A stretch of 6,906 bases of DNA from Streptomyces sp. (GTDB taxonomy: Bacteria > Actinomycetota > Actinomycetes > Streptomycetales > Streptomycetaceae). Shown one piece after another: positions 1-5,301 of the stretch. How positions within the stretch are numbered: the stretch's first letter is position 1; the number at the start of each line of letters is the position of its first letter. Under the pieces are notes generated by a model. The model had not been told where the DNA came from. It worked only from the letters and a program-made list of their open reading frames with translations, and did no database searches. Position numbers and translations under genes: made by a program. The stretch lies in the NCBI GenBank assembly GCA_003519485.1, contig DOWQ01000153.1:1-6906 (forward strand). Direction: 5' to 3'.

Positions 1-1122
1 GCCGACGAGCGAGGGCGCCTGCCAGCCCCAGCCGGCGGCGAGGACGACGCCGCCGAGCCAGGCGCCGAGCGCGTTGGCGATGTTGAGCGCGGCGTGGTTG
101 CCGGCGGCCCCGAGCGTGCGGGCGCGGCCGGCGACCTCCATGAGCCGCAGCTGCAGCGCGAGCACGAAGGCCGAGACCGAGATGCAGATCAGCAGCAGCA
201 CGACGGCGGCGGGGACCGGCGAGTCGGCGGCCCGGGCGAAGGCGGCGAGGGAGAGCCCGGTCGCGATGGTCGACCCGACGAGGGTGCGCAGCACGGAGCG
301 GTCGACGAGGCGCCCGGCGACGACGGTGCCGACGAGACCGCCGACGCCGTAGACGAAGAGGTAGACCGGGACGGCGTCGGCCGGCAGGCCGGTCTGGTTG
401 CGCAGGATCGGTGAGATGTAGGAGTACATCGCGAAGACGCCGCCGAACCCGATCGAGCCCACGAGCAGGGTGAGCCACACCTGGGAGTCCTTGAAGGCGG
501 CGAGCTCGCTGCGCACCCGCGCCTCCCGGTCGGCGGCCTGGTGCGGGACGAGGAGCTGGACGAGCACGGCGGTGAGGACGCCGGTCGCCGCGACGAACCA
601 GTACGCGGAGCGCCACCCGGTCTGCTGCCCGAGCCAGGTGGCGAAGGGGACGCCGGCGACGTTGGCGACGGGGATGCCGAGCATGATCCGGCTGACCGCC
701 CACCCGCCGCGCCCGACCGCCACGATGTCGAAGGCGACGATCGAGGCGATGCCGAAGAAGGCCCCGTGCGGGATGCCGCTGATGAACCGGGCGAGCATGA
801 GCACGCCGTAGCTGCTGGCCAGTGCGCTCAGCGCGTTGCCGATGGCGAAGAGGACCATGAGCCCGACGAGCAGCTCGCGCCGGGGCAGCCGGTTGCCGAG
901 GACCGCGATGACCGGCGCCCCGATGACGACGCCGAGCGCGTACGCCGAGATCGTGTGGCCGGCGCGGGGGATCGTCGTGCGGATGCCCTCGGCGATCTCC
1001 GGCAGGAGACCCATGGTGACGAACTCGGTGATGCCGATCCCCACGCCGCCGAGCACGAGCGCGGCCAGCGCGACCCCGACCGGTCGAGCGGTGGGCGCGG
1101 TCCGGGACGAAGGGGGGATCAC
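1..1122 (-). CDS. MFS efflux permease, AraJ/SotB-like (partial, C-terminus beyond left edge)
   Basis: Reading the minus strand gives an uninterrupted frame that runs off the left edge, with 374 residues visible out of about 400 usual for the family. The protein is very hydrophobic, with about eleven membrane-helix segments visible. Family-typical blocks are GVGIGITEFVTMGLLPEIA near residues 27-44, the cytoplasmic loop NRLPRRELL near 77-85, and ARFISGIPHGAFFGIAS near 111-127. Together these mark the DHA1 drug/sugar:proton antiporters of the AraJ/SotB kind, which act in the inner membrane and export small molecules; the substrate cannot be read from sequence. The GTG at 1120-1122 is chosen because GGGGGAGG lies 9 nt upstream. 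An in-frame ATG at 1129-1131 touches that purine run with no spacer; it is the alternative start and would add three residues. The gene is divergent from the SRPBCC gene. The family call is secure, the exact start less so. Confidence 0.9.
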   Translation of the reverse strand, partial: MIPPSSRTAPTARPVGVALAALVLGGVGIGITEFVTMGLLPEIAEGIRTTIPRAGHTISAYALGVVIGAPVIAVLGNRLPRRELLVGLMVLFAIGNALSALASSYGVLMLARFISGIPHGAFFGIASIVAFDIVAVGRGGWAVSRIMLGIPVANVAGVPFATWLGQQTGWRSAYWFVAATGVLTAVLVQLLVPHQAADREARVRSELAAFKDSQVWLTLLVGSIGFGGVFAMYSYISPILRNQTGLPADAVPVYLFVYGVGGLVGTVVAGRLVDRSVLRTLVGSTIATGLSLAAFARAADSPVPAAVVLLLICISVSAFVLALQLRLMEVAGRARTLGAAGNHAALNIANALGAWLGGVVLAAGWGWQAPSLVG

Positions 1123-1131
1123 GCCCGACAT

Positions 1132-1139
1132 CCTCCCCC
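1132..1139 (-). promoter_or_regulatory. Shine-Dalgarno sequence that decides the permease start
   Basis: On the minus strand these bases read GGGGGAGG. The run abuts the ATG at 1129-1131 but sits 9 nt from the in-frame GTG at 1120-1122, a workable ribosome-binding distance. This favours the GTG start. It is the clearest Shine-Dalgarno sequence before any start in this window; the plus-strand genes lack one. Confidence 0.5.
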
Positions 1140-1181
1140 AGGCTCGACGCCGCCCCGACCTCGACGGCACCCGCGACTGCC

Positions 1182-1187
1182 TAGGCT
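1182..1187 (+). promoter_or_regulatory. Putative -10 box of a leaderless promoter for the SRPBCC gene
   Basis: TAGGCT fits the actinobacterial -10 consensus TANNNT and ends 6 nt before the ATG at 1194, so transcription would begin at or next to the start codon. No Shine-Dalgarno sequence is present. The -35 is not clear; TCGACG at 1161-1166 is a weak match with a short spacer. The box overlaps the 8-bp palindrome GCCTAGGC (1179-1186), which lies in the 62-71 bp between this gene and the divergent permease and could be a regulator site, though palindromes this short also arise by chance. Confidence 0.5.
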
Positions 1188-1193
1188 CGCCCC

Positions 1194-1667
1194 ATGACGA
1201 CCACGCAGAACGCCCCGCTCCTGACGTCCGAGATCGACATCGACGCCACGCCCGAGGCGGTGTGGCGGGTCGTCGCCGATCCCCGCGCCCTCGGTGGCCT
1301 GAGCCCCCAGGTGCTGCGCACCCACATCGTCGGCGACCGGCCGGTGGGCCTGGGCACCCGCATGGTCAACCTCAACCGACGCGGTCTGCTCGTGTGGCCC
1401 ACCCGCGCCAAGGTCGTGCGCTTCGAGCCCTCGAAGGAGTTCGCGTTCCGCGTCAAGGACAACGCGGCGATCTGGTCCTTCTCGTTGTCCCCCAACGGTT
1501 CTGGTGGCACGACGGTCGTCCACCGCCGTGAGGCGCCGGACGGCACGACCCAGGTCTCCCGCACCCTGCAGGACAAGGTCCTGGGCGGCGTCGAGTCCTT
1601 CGACCGCGAGCTCCAGGCCGGCATGGCCCAGACCCTCTCCAACCTCAAGTCCCTGCTCGAGCGCTGA
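1194..1667 (+). CDS. SRPBCC (START-like / polyketide cyclase) family protein
   Basis: This 157-residue protein has the length and layout of a stand-alone SRPBCC helix-grip domain. It opens with a beta strand and the family-typical helix (SEIDIDATPEAVWRVVADP, residues ~12-30). Several beta strands follow, including WSFSLSPNG and GTTVVHRREA, and it ends in a long amphipathic helix (residues ~125-157, VESFDRELQAGMAQTLSNLKSLLE) that closes the hydrophobic ligand cavity. Such proteins bind lipids, polyketides or other hydrophobic ligands. No catalytic residue or ligand is evident, so no reaction is assigned. There is no signal peptide or membrane helix, so it is probably cytoplasmic. The ATG at 1194 is chosen because the -10-like box at 1182-1187 places transcription start at that codon. 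A hairpin terminator follows 4 nt after the stop, so the gene appears to be transcribed alone, divergent from the permease. Confidence 0.88.
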   Translation: MTTTQNAPLLTSEIDIDATPEAVWRVVADPRALGGLSPQVLRTHIVGDRPVGLGTRMVNLNRRGLLVWPTRAKVVRFEPSKEFAFRVKDNAAIWSFSLSPNGSGGTTVVHRREAPDGTTQVSRTLQDKVLGGVESFDRELQAGMAQTLSNLKSLLER

Positions 1668-1671
1668 CCAG

Positions 1672-1695
1672 CGAAGGGGGGATCGCCCCCCTTCG
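1672..1695 (+). terminator. Hairpin terminator after the SRPBCC gene
   Basis: A perfect 10-bp stem pairs CGAAGGGGGG (1672-1681) with CCCCCCTTCG (1686-1695) around the loop ATCG, starting 4 nt after the stop codon. No U-tract follows, which is common for actinobacterial terminators. Position and stability support termination of the SRPBCC transcript. Confidence 0.72.
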
Positions 1696-1736
1696 TCCGT
1701 CCGGTAGACCCCCGCAGGGATGGGTACTTCTCCCCA

Positions 1737-1766
1737 TCGACCCGCACCTTCGCCGGCTCGTAGATT
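1737..1766 (+). promoter_or_regulatory. Candidate upstream promoter within the intergenic stretch
   Basis: TCGACC (1737-1742), one mismatch from TTGACC, is followed after 18 nt by TAGATT (1761-1766), a full match to TANNNT. Transcription would start near 1773 and give the membrane-protein gene a 5' leader of about 160 nt containing the large hairpins. This competes with, or adds to, the leaderless option at 1922-1927. It is motif evidence only. Confidence 0.35.
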
Positions 1767-1840
1767 CATCGGTGTCAAACGGGATGGGGATCCTCGGATG
1801 GCACCGACGCGGGACCCGCAGGGGGGTCCCGGAGTTGACC

Positions 1841-1877
1841 GCAGGGCGGGGCTCCGCAGGGGGAGTCCCGCCCCTGC
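1841..1877 (+). repeat. Long imperfect hairpin upstream of the membrane-protein gene
   Basis: The left arm 1841-1855 pairs with 1862-1877: 15 pairs including G1851-T1866 as a G-U wobble, with C1874 bulged and the loop GCAGGG at 1856-1861. It lies 56 nt before the ATG at 1934. It could be a terminator for an upstream transcript, an attenuator, or part of a structured leader. There is no U-tract after it. Confidence 0.5.
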
Positions 1878-1918
1878 GTGTGTCCTCATGACGAGCGGTG
1901 TCGCGCCGGCCCCGTTTG

Positions 1919-1927
1919 TGTGACGAT
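1919..1927 (+). promoter_or_regulatory. Putative extended -10 of a leaderless promoter for the membrane-protein gene
   Basis: TGT followed by GACGAT resembles an extended -10 element (TGN plus a box one base off TANNNT). It ends 6 nt before the ATG at 1934, the same distance as in the SRPBCC gene. The in-frame GTG at 1898 lies upstream of this box, so a transcript made here would exclude it; this supports 1934 as the start. There is no Shine-Dalgarno sequence. Confidence 0.38.
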
Positions 1928-1933
1928 GACCTC

Positions 1934-2737
1934 ATGTCGACACCATCAGCAGGGGGTCCGAGCGGCCCGAACGTCCCACCGCCGCCCGGTAGCGGAAACT
2001 TCGGCCAGACGCAGCCGCCGTCCGGTCAGTTCAACTCCCCGGGGCAGGGGTACACCGGACCGCCGCCCCCCGGGCAGGGGTACACCGGGCCGCCGCCCGG
2101 TCAGGGCTACGGCGGTCCAGGCCCCGGTGGGCCAGGCGGCCAGCCGCCGAAGAAGGGCATGGGCAAGGGCCTGCTCGCCGGCATCGCCGGCGGCGTGGCG
2201 CTCCTGCTGCTCCTGTGCTGCATCGGTGGCTTCCTCATCGCCCGCGGCGACGACGACGAGTCCTCGAGCACGACCACCTCGTCGGTGACGTCGAGCGAGT
2301 CGACGACGCCGAGCTCGACCACCGAGTCGACGACGGAGAGCTCGACGAGCGAGCCCACCACCGAGTCGACCACGGAGAGCTCCACGAGCGAGCCCTCGAG
2401 CGAGACGACGAGCGCCGGCGGTGGCGCCAGCTTCCCCGACTCCTTCGACGGCTGGACCAAGGGCCAGACCTCGGACGCGGGCGGCCAGGAGACGGCGGTC
2501 TACACCAAGGGCGGCGACACCATCTCGGTCGTCATCTCCGACTCGGTCAAGCCGGCCGACTTCGAGGCGATCTGGGACAAGGACGAAAAGGTCGGCGACC
2601 ACCACTGCGGCACGCTGCGCTCCACGCAGCAGTGCGCCGGCGAGTCCGGTGGCACGACCTACCTCGTCACCTCCGTGAGCAGCGACTCCGCCAAGGAGGT
2701 CTCGGCGATCCTCGGCAAGCTGCTCGACACCGTGTGA
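1934..2737 (+). CDS. Single-pass membrane protein with Pro/Gly-rich head, Ser/Thr linker and two-cysteine outer domain
   Basis: I do not recognise a named family for this 267-residue protein. In order: residues 1-72 are Pro/Gly/Gln-rich with two PGQGYTGPPP units and a third, PGQGYGGPGP. KKGMGKG (73-79) precedes one strongly hydrophobic helix at about 80-103 (LLAGIAGGVALLLLLCC...), which ends in ARGDDDE. Residues 109-160 are almost only Ser, Thr and Glu, a mucin-like linker with an internal repeat. Residues 165-267 form a small folded domain with WTKGQT and CGTLRSTQQC, whose two cysteines (225, 234) could form a disulphide outside the cell. Positive residues before the helix and acids after it suggest N-terminus in, C-terminus out. 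Similar low-complexity heads occur in many actinobacterial envelope proteins. Start 1934 is favoured over the GTG at 1898. A strong hairpin follows the stop, so it is probably monocistronic. Confidence 0.85.
   Translation: MSTPSAGGPSGPNVPPPPGSGNFGQTQPPSGQFNSPGQGYTGPPPPGQGYTGPPPGQGYGGPGPGGPGGQPPKKGMGKGLLAGIAGGVALLLLLCCIGGFLIARGDDDESSSTTTSSVTSSESTTPSSTTESTTESSTSEPTTESTTESSTSEPSSETTSAGGGASFPDSFDGWTKGQTSDAGGQETAVYTKGGDTISVVISDSVKPADFEAIWDKDEKVGDHHCGTLRSTQQCAGESGGTTYLVTSVSSDSAKEVSAILGKLLDTV
2042..2098 (+). repeat. 30-bp tandem repeat encoding PGQGYTGPPP
   Basis: A 27-bp core (starts at 2042 and 2072) recurs with a 30-bp period and one mismatch, followed by a diverged third unit from about 2099. 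It encodes repeated PGQGY-type segments of the proline-rich cytoplasmic head. Near identity at DNA level suggests recent slippage duplication, so copy number may vary between strains. Confidence 0.8.
2321..2395 (+). repeat. 39-bp period tandem repeat encoding TESTTESSTSEP
   Basis: Two 36-bp copies, 2321-2356 and 2360-2395, match at 34 of 36 positions and each encodes the 12-residue unit TESTTESSTSEP, separated by one Thr codon. They lie in the Ser/Thr/Glu-rich linker just outside the predicted membrane helix. Both differences are third-position G/C changes that are silent, so the protein unit is exactly conserved. Confidence 0.88.
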
Positions 2738-2754
2738 TCGACGCGTCACCGATC

Positions 2755-2786
2755 GAGAGGGCCCCGTCACCCGACGGGGCCCTCTC
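2755..2786 (+). terminator. Perfect 14-bp hairpin terminator after the membrane-protein gene
   Basis: GAGAGGGCCCCGTC (2755-2768) pairs exactly with GACGGGGCCCTCTC (2773-2786) around the loop ACCC, 17 nt after the stop codon. No U-tract follows. It is the most stable structure in the window and separates the membrane-protein gene from the crotonase promoter that begins about 17 nt later. Confidence 0.85.
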
Positions 2787-2802
2787 GTCGTGCCCGGCGC
2801 CA

Positions 2803-2808
2803 TAGGGT
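2803..2808 (+). promoter_or_regulatory. Putative -10 box of a leaderless promoter for the crotonase-GNAT pair
   Basis: TAGGGT fits TANNNT and ends 7 nt before the ATG at 2816. An in-frame GTG at 2807 overlaps this box and would lie upstream of the transcript start, so ATG 2816 is preferred. There is no Shine-Dalgarno sequence, and no good -35 is visible next to the preceding hairpin. Confidence 0.55.
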
Positions 2809-2815
2809 GGACGCC

Positions 2816-3625
2816 ATGGCACGGCACATCACCACCTCCATCGACGAGGGCATCGCCCAGGTGCGTCTCGCGCGGCCGGACAAGCTCAACGCGCTGACGC
2901 TCGACATGCTCGACGACCTCGTCGCCACCGCCCACGGCCTGCGTGCCGACCGACGGCTGCGCGCCGTCGTGATCTCGGGTGAGGGGGACGCCTTCTGCGC
3001 CGGGCTCGACTTCGGCTCGGCGATGAAGGACCCTCGCGGCATCGCGAGGCGCTTCGTGCCGCGACCGTGGCGGGGGACCAACACCTTCCAGGAGGCCCCG
3101 TGGGCCTACCGGCGGCTGCCCGTGCCGGTCATCGCGGCCGTGCACGGCCACTGCCTCGGTGGCGGGCTGCAGATCGCGCTGGCGGCCGACTTCCGCATCG
3201 CCCGCCCGGACTCGACGTGGTCGGTGCTCGAGGGTGCCTGGGGGATCGTCCCCGACATGTCGGGCGTGCACGCCCTGTCCCAGCTCGTCGGCATCGACGT
3301 CGCCAAGAAGCTGTCGATGACCGCCGCCAAGATCTCGGGCGAGCGGGCCCACGAGCTCGGCCTCGTCACTGATCTCGCCGACGACCCGGTGGGGGCCGCG
3401 ACCGAGCTGGCGCGTGAGCTCGCCGAGCGCTCGCCCGACGCGCTCGCGGCGACCAAGCGGCTCTTCGACCGGACGTGGACCTCCGGTCCCCGGCGGGCAT
3501 TCGCCCGCGAGCGACTCGAGCAGCTCCCGCTGCTCCTGGGCCCCAACACCGCCCGAGCCCGCAAAGCCAACCTCGAGCGCACCGCCGCCGAGTACCTGCC
3601 CCGCCAGCGTCGCCTCGTCCCGTGA
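2816..3625 (+). CDS. Crotonase-fold enoyl-CoA hydratase/isomerase family protein with altered active site
   Basis: This 269-residue protein is full length for a crotonase. Visible hallmarks are PDKLNAL (21-27), the first oxyanion-hole segment FCAGLDF (60-66), HCLGGGLQIALAADFRIA (112-129) with the second oxyanion-hole glycines, and the C-terminal helices. In classical enoyl-CoA hydratase the two catalytic glutamates follow GGG and lie in the later PE motif. Here the first is Gln119 (GGGLQ) and the second is kept as Glu139 (SVLEGAWG). Asp147 in VPDMSG falls where dienoyl-CoA isomerases carry a catalytic Asp. The protein therefore probably acts on an acyl-CoA thioester in the cytoplasm, in fatty-acid or side-chain breakdown, more likely as an isomerase or atypical crotonase than as a standard hydratase. 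The PDMSG variant recurs in an actinobacterial subgroup (recalled, not searched). Its stop overlaps the next gene's start, so the two are co-translated. Confidence 0.9.
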   Translation: MARHITTSIDEGIAQVRLARPDKLNALTLDMLDDLVATAHGLRADRRLRAVVISGEGDAFCAGLDFGSAMKDPRGIARRFVPRPWRGTNTFQEAPWAYRRLPVPVIAAVHGHCLGGGLQIALAADFRIARPDSTWSVLEGAWGIVPDMSGVHALSQLVGIDVAKKLSMTAAKISGERAHELGLVTDLADDPVGAATELARELAERSPDALAATKRLFDRTWTSGPRRAFARERLEQLPLLLGPNTARARKANLERTAAEYLPRQRRLVP

Positions 3626-4719
3626 GCGGTGGCCCGCAGCAGCAGACCGGCTTCCTCCCGATCGTCCCGGAGGGTCTCCCCGAGGGGTGGACCACCCGCG
3701 TCCCCGACGAGGGAGACGTCGAGGACCTCATCGCCCTCGTGTCCACCGCCAAGGAGGCCGTGGACGGCTCCGGTGCGGTGGAGGAGGAGCTCGTCGCCAG
3801 CGAGGCCGTGGGCGAGGCGTCGTGGACGCGGCGCCAGGTCGTCGTCGTCGACCCGGCCGGCGCGATCAGGCTCTGGGCCCGCGTGCACGACCGCGCCGCC
3901 GGTCGGTGCAACATCGACCTGACGACCGACCCCGCGCTGGGTGCCGAGGTCGAGGAGCAGCTCGCGCCGTCCGTCCTCGCCTGGGCGGAGGAGGTCGCCC
4001 TGAGGATCTCCCGCGGTCGCGGTCTCGGGGGCACGCGGCTGGACATGTCGGTGCACGAGGACGACGAGCGCCTGCGGGGTCTCCTCGAGGCCGACGGGTT
4101 CGAGCACGTCCGCACCTGGCTGCAGATGAGGCGGCCCACGCAGCCCGGCGACGAGGAGCTGCTCGAGACGCACCGGCGCGAGGGCGTCGTCGTGCGCCGG
4201 GTGGCCCGGCGCGAGGACGGCACGCCGGTGGCGGCTGACCTGCAGGCGGTCTACCGGATGATCGAGGAGTCCTTCGCGGACCACTTCAACTCCTACCGCG
4301 AGTCCTTCCCGGAGTTCCTCGCCCGGCTGCGCGAGGCGCCCGGTCACCGGTGGGACCACTGGTGGATCGCGGACATCGAGATGGAGGGGCAGTGGGTCCC
4401 CGGCGGAGCCGTCGCTGCGGCGGTCCTGCCGCCCGACGCGTCGGGGACCGAGGGCACCTACATCGACTACATCGGCGTGCACCGGCTGGCCCGCGGGCGC
4501 GGGGTGGCCAAGTCGCTGCTCCACGCGGTCATCGCCGACGCCGCGGCGCGCGGCCGCAACCGGGTCTCCCTCGAGGTCGACGCTGACAGCCCGACCGGGG
4601 CGGACGGCATCTACGAGTCCATGGGGTGGGTCACCCGCTACCGGACCGAGTCGTGGCAACGGGACGTGCTCGCCGAGGGCATCGACGCGCCCGTCCCACA
4701 GGCCCGCCTCGACGAGTAG
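3622..4719 (+). CDS. Tandem-GNAT N-acetyltransferase family protein
   Basis: The start is the GTG at 3622, whose last three bases are within the GTGA shared with the crotonase stop (4-bp overlap). The frame is open further upstream inside the crotonase gene, but that part is shadow. The 365-residue product shows two GNAT-like halves. The N-terminal half (~25-170) is degenerate, ending in HEDDERLRGLLEADGFEHVRTWLQM. The C-terminal half (~188-345) has the acetyl-CoA pyrophosphate loop RGRGVAKSLL (291-300), the preceding strand YIDYIGV and the closing DGIYESMGW (328-336). Only the second half looks able to bind acetyl-CoA. Mycothiol synthase (MshD) has a similar two-domain layout but is shorter, about 300 residues, so this is not called MshD. 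The acceptor substrate is unknown. It is likely soluble. It converges on the minus-strand fusion gene 21 bp away, with no clear terminator between. Confidence 0.88.
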   Translation: MSGGPQQQTGFLPIVPEGLPEGWTTRVPDEGDVEDLIALVSTAKEAVDGSGAVEEELVASEAVGEASWTRRQVVVVDPAGAIRLWARVHDRAAGRCNIDLTTDPALGAEVEEQLAPSVLAWAEEVALRISRGRGLGGTRLDMSVHEDDERLRGLLEADGFEHVRTWLQMRRPTQPGDEELLETHRREGVVVRRVARREDGTPVAADLQAVYRMIEESFADHFNSYRESFPEFLARLREAPGHRWDHWWIADIEMEGQWVPGGAVAAAVLPPDASGTEGTYIDYIGVHRLARGRGVAKSLLHAVIADAAARGRNRVSLEVDADSPTGADGIYESMGWVTRYRTESWQRDVLAEGIDAPVPQARLDE

Positions 4720-4740
4720 CTCGCCGGGGCCGGGCGCGCG

Positions 4741-5301
4741 TCAGTCGAGGACGCGGGTGGTCTCGATCGTGAAGTCGTGGGCGCGCAGGCGCTCGACGAG
4801 CGGGGCAGCCATGGCGACCGCGGGGGTGAGGACCCCCCCTTCGCTGTCGAGGTCGTCGAGGGCGAGGCAGAGCGCGGCCTGGCCGAACATGATCGCCGTG
4901 CCGCTGTAGCCCGGGTCCGCGTCGGCGGCGACCGTCGTCGCGTACCGGGCGCCGGTGGTCGTGCTCGCGACCACCTCGACGGCGAAGCGGCCCCGGGTCC
5001 GCGACTCCTCGTCGGGACCCTCTCCCGGGGCGGGCAGGAAGCGGTCGACGACCTTGCGCGTCGGGCCGAAGGCGAGCCCGCCGACGAGGCCGAGCAGGCC
5101 CACCGTCATGCCGGTCGCCGCGAAGGGGGCCTTGGCGCGGGTGCCGAAGTCGGTCACCTCGTGGTAGCGGAAGGCGCGTCCGTAGCGCCAGCCCAGGAGC
5201 GCGTTGGAGCGGCGCACGACCCGGGTGTTGTACGAGGCCATGATGAAGGGGCCGGTCCAGTGGCCGTCCTCGGTGCGCCGGACCGGCAGACGGGAGCCGA
5301 G
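4741..5301 (-). pseudogene. C-terminal part of a saccharopine-dehydrogenase-like / trans-acting enoyl reductase
   Basis: These 186 residues (536-721 of the fused frame) carry features of the actinobacterial saccharopine dehydrogenase NADP-binding family, which includes the M. tuberculosis trans-acting enoyl reductases: GPFIMASYNTRVVRRSNALL, WRYGRAFRYHEV, the motif PAPGEGPDEESRTRGRF, ADPGYSGTAIMFGQAALCLAL, and GGVLTPAVAMAAPLVERLR near the end. Intact members are about 390-420 residues and begin with a Rossmann NADP-binding domain (GATGFTG-like), which is missing here, replaced by PPK sequence. Codon style matches the genes to its left, and it converges on the GNAT gene with a 21-bp gap, so this end is probably native to the left-hand genome and its true 5' half lies elsewhere. 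Without the nucleotide-binding half it should be inactive. Confidence 0.82.

Larger units (their letters stand above)
1696..1933. other. Structured non-coding stretch before the membrane-protein gene
   Basis: About 240 bp carry no convincing gene. The stretch holds several inverted repeats: 1719-1724 with 1733-1738 (GATGGG/CCCATC); 1769-1776 with 1800-1807 (8 pairs, one G-U); 1810-1817 with 1824-1831 (8-bp perfect stem); and 1841-1855 with 1862-1877 (15 pairs, one G-U, one bulged C). The last two stems have the same six-base loop, GCAGGG. The octamer CCGCAGGG occurs four times (1712, 1816, 1839, 1854). This could be a structured 5' leader, a small RNA or a set of protein-binding sites. I could not match it to a known riboswitch class. 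Confidence 0.5.

Noticed and set aside
541..1197. Plus-strand open frames opposite the permease
   Set aside because: The products are Asp/Arg/Gly/Pro-rich nonsense, while the minus strand gives a clear major-facilitator protein.
1898..1933. GTG at 1898 as start of the membrane-protein gene
   Set aside because: It adds MSRRPRLCDDDL, which does not look like the protein family style, and it lies upstream of the likely transcript start; ATG 1934 fits the leaderless layout.
1696..1933. Known riboswitch (c-di-GMP, ydaO, cobalamin) or 6C RNA
   Set aside because: I looked for their conserved core words and for C-run loops; none is present in the right arrangement.
2807..2815. GTG at 2807 as start of the crotonase
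   Set aside because: It overlaps the putative -10 box; ATG 2816 begins right where transcription should start and matches usual crotonase N-termini.
1946..3352. Long open frame on the minus strand opposite the membrane-protein and crotonase genes
   Set aside because: It spans two well-supported plus-strand genes and a terminator; its product is Arg/Gly-rich low complexity with no domain. At this GC content stop codons are rare in shadow frames.
3475..3621. Upstream extension of the acetyltransferase into the crotonase gene
   Set aside because: The extra ~49 residues are Pro/Arg-rich shadow of crotonase codons; the GTG at 3622 gives a standard stop/start overlap.
3106..4659. 517-codon open frame on the minus strand opposite crotonase and GNAT
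   Set aside because: The plus-strand frames carry clear crotonase and GNAT motifs; the antisense product has no recognisable motif and crosses a gene boundary.
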